This document shows positions 1 to 5,550 of a stretch of 5,550 bases of DNA, one piece after another (positions within the stretch are counted from its first letter, which is position 1; each line of letters opens with the position of its first letter). The notes under the pieces are model-generated. The model was not told where the DNA came from and did no database searches. It saw nothing but the letters and a program-made list of their open reading frames with translations. The stretch is from CAZTZL01 sp964617625 (GTDB taxonomy: Bacteria; Zhuqueibacterota; QNDG01; DSAB01). The position numbers were made by a program, and so were the translations under genes. The stretch lies in contig CAZTZL010000126.1 of the NCBI GenBank assembly GCA_964617625.1, forward strand, positions 1-5,550. Reading direction: 5' to 3'.

Positions 1-831
1 CTCGGGCCCAACGGCGCGGGGAAAACCACGACGATCAACTGCATCTGCGGGCTCCTGAAACCGGACACCGGATCGATCCGGATCGACAATCAGGAGATCA
101 CCTCCGCGGGAACGAAGATCCGGAAAAAATTGGGTGTGGTGCCGCAGGAAGTCGCTCTGTACGAAGAACTCAACGCCATCGAAAACATGCGGTTCTGGGG
201 CGGGCTTTACGGACTAAAGGGAAAGCAACTCAAGGAACGGATCGGCACATTGATCGATCTAGCCGGCCTGAAAGATCGGGTCAAAGACAAGGTCAAAACC
301 TATTCCAGCGGCATGAAACGAAGGCTCAACATGGCCGCGGGCATGATCCATCAGCCCAAGCTCCTGCTGTTAGACGAACCCACGGTCGGCATCGATCCGC
401 AGGCGAGGCATCAGATGCTGGATACCGTCAGAGGAATCGCCAAAGGCGGAACGACCATCCTTTACACCACCCACTATCTCGACGAAGCCGAAGCCCTCTG
501 CGACCGTCTGGCCATCATCGACCACGGACGCATCCTGGCCGCGGGCACGCAGGAAGAGATCAAGCAGATCGTCGGCGAGAACCGCCTTTTAAAAGTCATC
601 GGAACGTTCAAACATGAAGTCGCCGAGAAATTACCGGCGCAGATCAAGGATTTGTCGCTGATCTCCATTCAGGAAAAAGAGGTGGTTTACAGCCTGCCGG
701 TGAAATACGGTACCGGCGAATTTCTGGAAAAGCTCATCACGTCGGGATTCGAAATCGACCATCTTTCGATCAAGGAACCGAGCCTCGATTCGGTCTTCAT
801 CAAACTCACGGGAAGGGAGCTGAGAGATTGA
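1..831 (+). CDS. ABC-2 type transporter ATP-binding protein (5' partial)
   Basis: This is the cytoplasmic ATPase that would power the exporter formed with the next two genes. The reading frame is open from the first base, so the start lies upstream. The window begins at the Walker A loop (GPNGAGKTT, residues 2-10 of the visible part), so about 35-45 N-terminal residues are missing by comparison with the family. Going downstream there is a Q-loop (VPQE, Gln49), an ABC signature in the form YSSGMKRRL (about 101-109), Walker B LLLLDEP (121-127) followed by a D-loop (VGID), and the H-loop histidine in TTHYLDEAE (His158). All catalytic residues in view are intact. YSSGMK in place of LSGGQ is normal for the NatA/DrrA/CcmA-like branch. 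The last ~80 residues form the usual C-terminal extension, ending in EPSLDSVFIKLTGRELRD, typical of drug, lipid or antibiotic exporters. An internal TTG at 130 is not the start, because Walker A lies upstream of it. The substrate is unknown. The stop overlaps the next gene's start. Confidence 0.96.
   Translation, partial: LGPNGAGKTTTINCICGLLKPDTGSIRIDNQEITSAGTKIRKKLGVVPQEVALYEELNAIENMRFWGGLYGLKGKQLKERIGTLIDLAGLKDRVKDKVKTYSSGMKRRLNMAAGMIHQPKLLLLDEPTVGIDPQARHQMLDTVRGIAKGGTTILYTTHYLDEAEALCDRLAIIDHGRILAAGTQEEIKQIVGENRLLKVIGTFKHEVAEKLPAQIKDLSLISIQEKEVVYSLPVKYGTGEFLEKLITSGFEIDHLSIKEPSLDSVFIKLTGRELRD
813..819 (+). promoter_or_regulatory. Ribosome binding site for permease 1 (decides a TTG start)
   Basis: AAGGGAG lies 8 bases before the TTG at 828. 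The purine-rich site at normal spacing supports TTG as the true start. The resulting N-terminus (MIWKLIRKDILRR) matches the short amphipathic cytoplasmic segment expected before the first membrane helix of ABC-2 permeases. The site lies inside the end of the ATPase gene, which fits translational coupling. Confidence 0.6.
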
Positions 832-2078
832 TCTGGAAACTGATCCGAAAAGACATCCTGCGGCGGGTGAAGAATCCGGGCGGATTTCTCATCCTCGTCG
901 CGATGCCGCTCATTTTTGTTCTGCTGATGGGGCTGATCTTTATACGGTCCGAATCCGATGAGATCATGCCGCACGTCAAACTGCTGATCGAAGATCACGA
1001 CGACACATTCGCTTCCCAGTTCATTTCAGGCGCTTTCGGACGCGGCGAACTCGCAGACATGTTCGAAACGGAACAGGTCGAAAAAGATCAGGGCCGGCCG
1101 CAAATCGATAAGGGCAAAGCCTCCGCCCTGCTGATTATTCCGGCTGGATTCGGGGATTCACTGCTGCACCAGAGACAGGTTAATTTAACGCTGATCAAAA
1201 ATCCCAGCGAAGCTTTCGCTCCGAAAATCGCCGAGGAGACCGTTTCGATATTAGCCGAAGGGGGCAGCCGCCTGATCCGGATCGCATCCAAACCGTTGAA
1301 AACCATTCAGGAACAGATAGACGGAGACAAAGACACACCCGAAATTTTAATCGCCTCTCTGGCTGTTCAAATTCAGCGATTGATTAAAAAGTCTCAGACA
1401 TATCTCTTCCCTCCTTTGATCACTCTAAAAGAAAAATCCATTTCGAAGGAAGAAAAATCGGCTTCCACCGCCTCTCAAATCTACACCGTACTTCTTTCGG
1501 GTATTGTGCTGATGTCGCTTCTATTCATTCTTGAAGTCATGGCCAGAGATTTCTTCGTTGAAAAAGAAAACCATACCTTGTACCGGCTGTTGACCAGTCC
1601 GGCCGGCATCAAAGGATTCGTGCTCTCAAAACAGATTTTTTTGTTTATCGCCGGCATGACGGCGCTCTGTCTGGCATGGTCCATCGGCATCCTCCTGTTC
1701 GGAATTAAAATTCAGGCGTCGCAGATCGCGCCGTTCCTGATTTTCTCAGCCGTGATCATTGTTAGCTATACCGGCATTATCGGGATGATTTATGCTCTGG
1801 TACGAACCCGCAGTCAGGGTCAGGCCATGGCGCCCGCTCTGATTATTATCATGAGCATGCTGGGCGGCTCCATGATTCCGTTGAATTCACTTCCCGGATT
1901 CATGAAAAAAATAGCGGTCATCTCGCCCAGCTACTGGGGAAACATCGGAACTCAGAAAATCCTACTCGAACATGCTTCTCTTGCTCAGCTCTCCACCCAC
2001 CTGCTGGCGCTGGGAACCATTGCGGTCACTTTGACCCTTCTCTCTTTCTGGTTGTATCAAAGGAAATTTCGGATATGA
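828..2078 (+). CDS. ABC-2 type transporter permease subunit 1
   Basis: This is an inner-membrane subunit of the exporter, 416 residues long. By eye it has the ABC-2 (ABC2_membrane_3-like) layout. A cytoplasmic N-terminal helix leads to TM1 at about 19-39, then a large extracytoplasmic domain (about 40-215), then five more hydrophobic helices near 217-238, 266-292, 302-325, 334-350 and 389-410. After TM2 comes the conserved cytoplasmic segment VEKENHTLYRLLTSPAG (244-260). This corresponds to the E-x-E-x-G-T...L...SP motif that contacts the ATPase in this family; here Asn-His replaces the usual Arg/Lys-Gly. The segment SMLGGSMIPLNSLPGFM (343-359), followed by ISPSYW, is the usual re-entrant or TM5 region. 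The TTG start overlaps the ATPase stop (TTGA), and the 3' end overlaps the next start (ATGA), so translation is probably coupled. The large ectodomain is typical of exporters that pass cargo to periplasmic partners. The cargo is unknown. Confidence 0.93.
   Translation: MIWKLIRKDILRRVKNPGGFLILVAMPLIFVLLMGLIFIRSESDEIMPHVKLLIEDHDDTFASQFISGAFGRGELADMFETEQVEKDQGRPQIDKGKASALLIIPAGFGDSLLHQRQVNLTLIKNPSEAFAPKIAEETVSILAEGGSRLIRIASKPLKTIQEQIDGDKDTPEILIASLAVQIQRLIKKSQTYLFPPLITLKEKSISKEEKSASTASQIYTVLLSGIVLMSLLFILEVMARDFFVEKENHTLYRLLTSPAGIKGFVLSKQIFLFIAGMTALCLAWSIGILLFGIKIQASQIAPFLIFSAVIIVSYTGIIGMIYALVRTRSQGQAMAPALIIIMSMLGGSMIPLNSLPGFMKKIAVISPSYWGNIGTQKILLEHASLAQLSTHLLALGTIAVTLTLLSFWLYQRKFRI
2059..2066 (+). 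promoter_or_regulatory. Ribosome binding site for permease 2
   Basis: AAAGGAAA, with AGGA at 2061-2064, lies 10 bases before the ATG at 2075, inside the last codons of permease 1. The spacing is slightly long but acceptable. Together with the ATGA stop/start overlap it fixes the start of the third gene and fits coupled translation. Confidence 0.5.
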
Positions 2079-3220
2079 AAAACATCTATCTTATCGGTCT
2101 GCAAAGTCTTCAAATGCTGTTGAAGGACAAAACGGCTTTTATCTGGTTTTTAATCGTCCCTTTCATGTACATTTTTGTATTCGGCAATGTCTATCGGAAC
2201 GAATCCGACCCATCCAGAGAGAAAGCCTATCTGGCCGTTGAAAATCATGACGGCGGGTTTTTAGCGCGGAAATTAATCAATGGATTAAAATCGGAAAATA
2301 TCCACATCGATTCCCTGGCAGGGAAACCCGATTACGATCCGGCCAGGATATTGACCATCCCTGAAAACTTCACATCGAATCTGCTGAACGGGAAGAAAGT
2401 CGAACTCGTTTATTCCAAGCGCACCGACACGAATTTAGAAGCGGCAATGACCGCTTCCATGGGAATTCGAAAAGCCACCTACCGGCTCCTGGCCGATCTG
2501 GCCGAAGCTTCTATTAAGGGGAAAAAGATACAGGAGAAAACGCTGCAGGCGTTTGAGAACCGTGAACCGCTCATCGCGTTGAGAACCGAATACGCCGGTA
2601 AGCATGCGACGATCCCGCACGGATTCAACCAGGTTGTTCCCGCCAATATCGTGCAGTTTACATTGCTCATGGTTTTCATCTATGCGGGAAGTTCGATCAT
2701 CGAAGAAAAAAACAGCGGTCTTCTCCGCCGAATCCGGATCTGCCCGGTAACCCGGCTCGAACTCTTCCTCGGCAAACTGTTGAATGTTCTGCTGCTCGGT
2801 GTGGTTCAGACTGTCATTCTGATGGGCGTCGGCCGTTTTGTTTTCGGGGTCTACTACGGGAGTGCTCCACTCGCCATGATTTTGCTGATACTCGCCTACT
2901 GCCTTGCCATCGGATCGATGGGTCTTTGTATAGGCTTTTTCATCAACCAGCAGGAAAAACTCCTCGGCACAGCGATTATTTCCGGGCTGGTTATGGCCGC
3001 GCTCAGCGGCTGCTGGTGGCCGCTTGAAATCACGCCGGTGTGGACACAGCGCCTCGCCATGATTCTTCCTCCGGGTCTGGCATTGAAAGGATTTCACCAG
3101 CTCATTTCGTTCGGCAAAGGGTTCGCATCCGTGTGGCCATACATCCTCGCTCTGGCCGGTTTCGCTGTCCTTTTTTCCTCCATCTTTGCCACCCGATTGG
3201 CAAGGTATCAGGAAAGCTGA
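2075..3220 (+). CDS. ABC-2 type transporter permease subunit 2
   Basis: This is the second membrane subunit, 381 residues, with the same architecture as its upstream neighbour but clearly divergent, so the exporter probably uses a heterodimeric membrane part. TM1 is at about 19-37, followed by an extracytoplasmic domain (about 38-187). Further hydrophobic helices lie near 188-209, 229-256, 264-290, 297-318 and 353-373. The conserved post-TM2 segment reads IIEEKNSGLLRRIRICPVTR (208-227), the E-x-x-x-G-x-x-R-R coupling motif of ABC-2 proteins. SGCWWPLEITPVWTQ (311-325) matches the family's G-G-x-x-W/F-P-L-E-x-x-P motif, followed by an ILPPG segment. The ATG overlaps the preceding stop (ATGA), which makes the operon assignment firm. 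It is the last gene of the operon within view: 143 bases follow before a gene of unrelated type. It could belong to multidrug, lipid or polyketide-type export; the sequence does not decide. Confidence 0.93.
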   Translation: MKNIYLIGLQSLQMLLKDKTAFIWFLIVPFMYIFVFGNVYRNESDPSREKAYLAVENHDGGFLARKLINGLKSENIHIDSLAGKPDYDPARILTIPENFTSNLLNGKKVELVYSKRTDTNLEAAMTASMGIRKATYRLLADLAEASIKGKKIQEKTLQAFENREPLIALRTEYAGKHATIPHGFNQVVPANIVQFTLLMVFIYAGSSIIEEKNSGLLRRIRICPVTRLELFLGKLLNVLLLGVVQTVILMGVGRFVFGVYYGSAPLAMILLILAYCLAIGSMGLCIGFFINQQEKLLGTAIISGLVMAALSGCWWPLEITPVWTQRLAMILPPGLALKGFHQLISFGKGFASVWPYILALAGFAVLFSSIFATRLARYQES

Positions 3221-3238
3221 ATTCTTCGCAAATATTTC

Positions 3239-3271
3239 TTGACATTTTCAGCCGGATTGTGTATTTATTAA
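3239..3271 (+). promoter_or_regulatory. Possible promoter of the surface-protein gene
   Basis: A perfect TTGACA box sits at 3239-3244. Downstream there are only weak -10 candidates: TATTTA at 3262-3267 (17-base spacer, 3 of 6 matches) and TATTAA at 3266-3271 (longer spacer). The position fits separate transcription of the next gene, with a leader of roughly 90 bases. The -10 is poor and promoter consensus differs in Bacteroidota-like organisms, so this is a tentative call. The inverted repeat at 3248-3284 covers the spacer and the -10 region. Confidence 0.25.
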
Positions 3272-3284
3272 TCAATCCGGTTGA
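3248..3284 (+). terminator. 12-bp inverted repeat after the exporter operon (possible terminator or operator)
   Basis: The left arm at 3248-3259 (TCAGCCGGATTG) pairs with the right arm at 3273-3284 (CAATCCGGTTGA). This gives 12 pairs, of which one is G-T, around a 13-base AT-rich loop. It begins 28 bases after the stop of permease 2, where an operon terminator would be expected. No run of T follows the right arm, so it is not a textbook intrinsic terminator. It also overlaps the candidate promoter, so it could be an operator or a leader hairpin instead. Confidence 0.4.
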
Positions 3285-3352
3285 TATGATAATTACTCAC
3301 TCCTTCGATCTTCTTATAGAGATATAGAAATCATTACTGCGTTTCTCTTTTC

Positions 3353-3360
3353 AGGAGGGA
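3353..3360 (+). promoter_or_regulatory. Strong ribosome binding site for the repeat protein
   Basis: AGGAGGGA contains a full AGGAGG (3353-3358), 5 bases before the ATG at 3364. It fixes the start, which is followed directly by a clear signal peptide. Such a complete Shine-Dalgarno site is unusual for classical Bacteroidia and is a small clue to the host lineage. Confidence 0.7.
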
Positions 3361-3363
3361 ATC

Positions 3364-3426
3364 ATGTTAAAATTCTTTTTTCCTCATATTATCATCCTAT
3401 TTTGTCTGCAAACGGCCGTTCATGCC
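3364..3426 (+). other. Signal peptide (Sec, signal peptidase I type)
   Basis: Residues 1-21 have Lys3, then a hydrophobic stretch (about 4-15, FFFPHIIILFCL), then the polar residues Q-T-A before V19-H20-A21. The mature protein would start at Gln22. Cys14 lies in the hydrophobic core and is not placed as a lipobox followed by a mature N-terminus, so a lipoprotein reading is unlikely. Confidence 0.85.
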
Positions 3427-5550
3427 CAGTTCGCTCAAACATTTACACTGATCGGGCGCAACAGCCATTACGGTGATGCAAAAGATGTGGCAATCGATTC
3501 AGACGGCACAGTATTTCTTGCCAATTGGTCGGGAGGATTGCGTGCCTATACTTATGACGGATCTTCCTTTCTGAATACTGCGCATATTGATTATGAAGAT
3601 GATATCGAATGCCTGGCATTGGGTCCAGATAAGACAATTTTTTGTGTAAGCGAATACGGTCGTCTATATGCTTACATTTACGATGGTAATTATTTCAATA
3701 GGAAAGCACACATCGATATTTATGGCTTCGCTCAGAGTATTGCATTGGACGTCAATGGAACACTCTTTATCGCAAACGGCGATGAAGGCTTGTGTGCTTA
3801 CACTTATGACGGAACTTCATTCACCAACACGGCACAGATTAATGAAAATGGTTTTGCCTGTGGTGTTGCGGTCAGCCCAGACGGTACAGTCTTTCTTGCT
3901 GATGGCCATGACGGTTTGCGATCTTATACTTATGACGGCGCTTCTTTTGTCAATACGGCACACATTCATGATGGTGACGAATATGGTTATGCCCAGGATG
4001 TGGCTGTAAATTCAGACAGTACTGTTTTTCTTGCCAATGATGAGGACGGCCTGCGTGTCTACACGTATGATGGTTCTTCTTTTACCAACTTAGCGCATAT
4101 TGATGACGGAGGCTTTGCCCGAAGCGTGATCGTTGATTCAAGTGGCACCATTTTTCTTGCCGACAATTTTGATGGCCTGCATGCATACGTATATGACGGA
4201 GATACATTTACCAATACCGCATATATTGATAATAGCAGATTCGGATGGAGCGTGGCAGTGGGGCCTGACAATACTATTTTTCTGGCAGGCGGAGTAGACG
4301 GTCTGTTGGCATATACATATGATGGTACTTCTTTCACTAACACAGCACAAACAGAAAATACCGGCCAAGCCTGTGGTGTAGCATTAGGCACAGAGAATAC
4401 AATATTTCTTGCTAACGCCGGGAGCGGTCTGCGTGCTTACGCTTATGACAGCACTTCCTTTTCCAGTATTGCATACATCGATAACGGCGGTTGTGCAGTG
4501 GATGCGGCAATAGGTTCAGATGGCACGATTTTTCTCGCTAATGAGGAAAGAGGACTGTATGCTTACAGCTATGATGGATCTTCTTTCATCAACACTGCCT
4601 ATATTAATGATGGCTATGCTGAGAGCGTTACCGTTGATTCAGATGGAAATATTTTTCTCGCCAATGGCAGTGACGGTTTACGCGCTTATACCTATGATGG
4701 AATCTCTTTCACAAATACGGCACACATAAAAAACGGTGGTGTTCAAGGTTACGCCTATGGTGTTGCAGCGAATTCAGGGGGCTCTGTATTTTTGGCCAAT
4801 TACGCTGATGGGTTACGTGCTTATTATTATAATGGGACATCCTTCACCAACACTGCACATATCGATGATGGTAGTGAAGCGAGCTATGCCATGGATGTCG
4901 CAATAGGCCCGAATAATACTATTTTCCTCGCCAATGGCATTGACGGTTTGCGCGCATACAACTACAATGGGATTTCTTTCACCAATACTGCACATATCAA
5001 TGACGCCTATGACATTTATAGCGATGGTTATGGGTATGCTACGGCTGTGGCAGTCACTCCGGGCAACATAGTATTTCTTGCCAATGGCAGTGATGGCCTT
5101 CGCGCCTACAGTTACAACGGATCATCCTTTACAACTAATGCACATATCTGTTACAGCAATTATCATGGATTTGCCAAAGATGTTGCAGTGGATTCAGACG
5201 GGATTGTTTTTCTCGCCGATGAAAATGAAGGGATGTTCGTCTATCGCTATTCCGGATATATCGGAAATAATTCCTCTATTCCCGATCAATATAAACTTTT
5301 CCAAAACTATCCGAATCCTTTCAATACATCGACGACAATTTCATATTCCATGAACAAATCTTCTCTGGTCAGTTTAAAATTATATAATGTTCTGGGAAAA
5401 GAAATCCAAACCTTGTTGAATGCATATCAAAAAAAGGACATTTATTCCATTAATGTAAATGCTGCTGATTTTGCCAGTGGTATATATTATTATCAATTAC
5501 GAATTGGAAATGAATTTACTGACACAAAAAAGATGATTTTAATCAAATAG
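3364..5550 (+). CDS. Secreted 14-repeat beta-propeller protein with T9SS type A sorting domain
   Basis: This complete 728-residue protein is probably exported by Sec, carried across the outer membrane by the type IX system, and anchored at the surface or released. Residues 1-21 are a signal peptide (short basic start, hydrophobic core, V-H-A cleavage site before Gln22). Residues 39-631 are 14 tandem repeats, mostly 42 residues long. A typical unit is A-x-D-V-A-V-D-S-D-G-T-V-F-L-A-N, then DGLRAYTYDG, then SFTNTAHIDDG. This pattern resembles LVIVD and YVTN beta-propeller blades (strands a, b, c and d in that order). Residues 640-728 are the T9SS tail. Many Asp/Asn-Gly turns could bind calcium, but no site is proven. 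No catalytic motif is seen, so a binding or adhesion role is more likely than an enzymatic one; the actual ligand is unknown. Base composition is more AT-rich than in the ABC genes, most strongly in the tail. Its own RBS and the upstream gap suggest separate transcription. Confidence 0.93.
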   Translation: MLKFFFPHIIILFCLQTAVHAQFAQTFTLIGRNSHYGDAKDVAIDSDGTVFLANWSGGLRAYTYDGSSFLNTAHIDYEDDIECLALGPDKTIFCVSEYGRLYAYIYDGNYFNRKAHIDIYGFAQSIALDVNGTLFIANGDEGLCAYTYDGTSFTNTAQINENGFACGVAVSPDGTVFLADGHDGLRSYTYDGASFVNTAHIHDGDEYGYAQDVAVNSDSTVFLANDEDGLRVYTYDGSSFTNLAHIDDGGFARSVIVDSSGTIFLADNFDGLHAYVYDGDTFTNTAYIDNSRFGWSVAVGPDNTIFLAGGVDGLLAYTYDGTSFTNTAQTENTGQACGVALGTENTIFLANAGSGLRAYAYDSTSFSSIAYIDNGGCAVDAAIGSDGTIFLANEERGLYAYSYDGSSFINTAYINDGYAESVTVDSDGNIFLANGSDGLRAYTYDGISFTNTAHIKNGGVQGYAYGVAANSGGSVFLANYADGLRAYYYNGTSFTNTAHIDDGSEASYAMDVAIGPNNTIFLANGIDGLRAYNYNGISFTNTAHINDAYDIYSDGYGYATAVAVTPGNIVFLANGSDGLRAYSYNGSSFTTNAHICYSNYHGFAKDVAVDSDGIVFLADENEGMFVYRYSGYIGNNSSIPDQYKLFQNYPNPFNTSTTISYSMNKSSLVSLKLYNVLGKEIQTLLNAYQKKDIYSINVNAADFASGIYYYQLRIGNEFTDTKKMILIK
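3478..5256 (+). repeat. 14 tandem propeller-blade repeats (unit about 126 bases)
   Basis: Repeats were delimited by hand at the Ala-x-x-Val-Ala start. Blades begin at residues 39, 81, 123, 165, 210, 252, 294, 336, 378, 419, 464, 509, 559 and 604. Eight of the first 13 are 42 residues long. Blade 9 is 41, blades 4, 10, 11 and 13 are 45, and blade 12 is 50. The extra residues always fall in the turn before the next blade and are Gly/Tyr-rich. Blade 14 stops after its third strand (YRYSG, residue 631). Blade 2 is the most divergent. Blades 11-13 carry YNG where most others have YDG. Each blade has the core pattern T-hydrophobic-F-L-A-N/D, then D-G-L-R-A-Y-x-Y. Confidence 0.92.
5281..5547 (+). 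other. T9SS type A C-terminal sorting domain
   Basis: Residues 640-728 form a domain of about 89 residues. It begins PDQYKLFQNYPNPFN and continues with TTISYSM, a V-S-L-K-L-YNVLGKEI strand pair, DFASGIYYYQL and the terminal KKMILIK. These are the ordered motifs of the Por secretion tail (TIGR04183-like), a beta-sandwich recognised by the type IX translocon and usually removed or processed after transport. It follows the last blade after a short linker (632-639). The coding DNA here is markedly AT-rich: hand counts of the lines at 5401 and 5461 give 16 and 18 G+C per 60. Confidence 0.92.

Noticed and set aside
130..132. TTG as the start of the ATPase gene
   Set aside because: The frame is open to the window start and encodes an intact Walker A loop upstream, so the true start lies outside the window.
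2435..3097. Open frame of 220 codons on the minus strand
   Set aside because: It lies wholly inside permease 2, which has clear family motifs. The product is rich in Gln, His, Glu and Asn without any recognisable domain, as expected for an antisense shadow.
3040..3327. Open frame of 95 codons on the + strand crossing the end of permease 2 into the intergenic gap
   Set aside because: Most of it is an out-of-frame reading of permease 2. It has no plausible ribosome binding site, and the part in the gap is AT-rich noise.
3668..4009. Out-of-frame + strand open frame rich in Met and Leu
   Set aside because: It is a frame-shifted shadow of the repeats; the same pattern recurs at 4520-4729 and 5078-5353.
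4059..4391. Minus-strand open frame with repeated motifs
   Set aside because: Its internal repetition simply mirrors the tandem blade repeats of the sense gene. It has no start signals of its own.
3478..5256. CRISPR array or DNA-level satellite
   Set aside because: The period of about 126 bases is coding, in frame, with mostly third-position differences and no identical short repeats with unique spacers.
3364..5550. Reading the repeats as WD40 or as a glycosidase-type propeller enzyme
   Set aside because: There is no Trp-Asp ending or Gly-His start in the units, and no conserved catalytic acid pattern stands out. The strand pattern fits LVIVD/YVTN-like blades better.

Overview
The window holds the 3' part of an ABC-2 type exporter operon (an ATPase cut by the window start, then two membrane subunits). 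A 143-base intergenic gap separates it from one large complete gene for a secreted repeat protein with a type IX secretion (T9SS) sorting tail. All four genes are on the + strand, and the window ends on the last base of the fourth gene's stop codon.

Organism: the C-terminal tail of the last protein (FQNYPNPFN motif, a YNVLGKEI segment, an ASGIYYYQL segment, a KKMILIK end) is the T9SS type A sorting domain. This points to the Bacteroidota or a relative in the wider FCB group. The wording of the tail, together with clear Shine-Dalgarno sites before the internal genes, fits Ignavibacteriota, Calditrichota, KSB1-like or Marinimicrobia-like lineages better than classical Bacteroidia, which mostly lack SD sites. 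This is inference, not a taxonomic assignment.

Layout: 1-831 is the ATP-binding subunit, lacking roughly its first 35-45 residues. 828-2078 is permease subunit 1, starting at TTG in a TTGA overlap. 2075-3220 is permease subunit 2, starting at ATG in an ATGA overlap. The tight coupling of the three suggests one heteromeric exporter with an ATPase dimer and two different membrane subunits. Its substrate cannot be read from the sequence. 3221-3363 is AT-rich and carries a 12-bp inverted repeat, a TTGACA box and a strong AGGAGG site. 3364-5550 encodes a 728-residue protein with a signal peptide, 14 repeats of about 42 residues (LVIVD/YVTN-like beta-propeller blades) and the T9SS tail.

The exporter and the surface protein look like independent transcription units, and nothing shows that they work together. 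No RNA gene, CRISPR array, insertion sequence or phage element was seen. The most interesting object is the 14-blade protein: its N-terminal strand has exactly the spacing needed to complete the unfinished last blade, which suggests a closed double seven-bladed propeller displayed on the cell surface.
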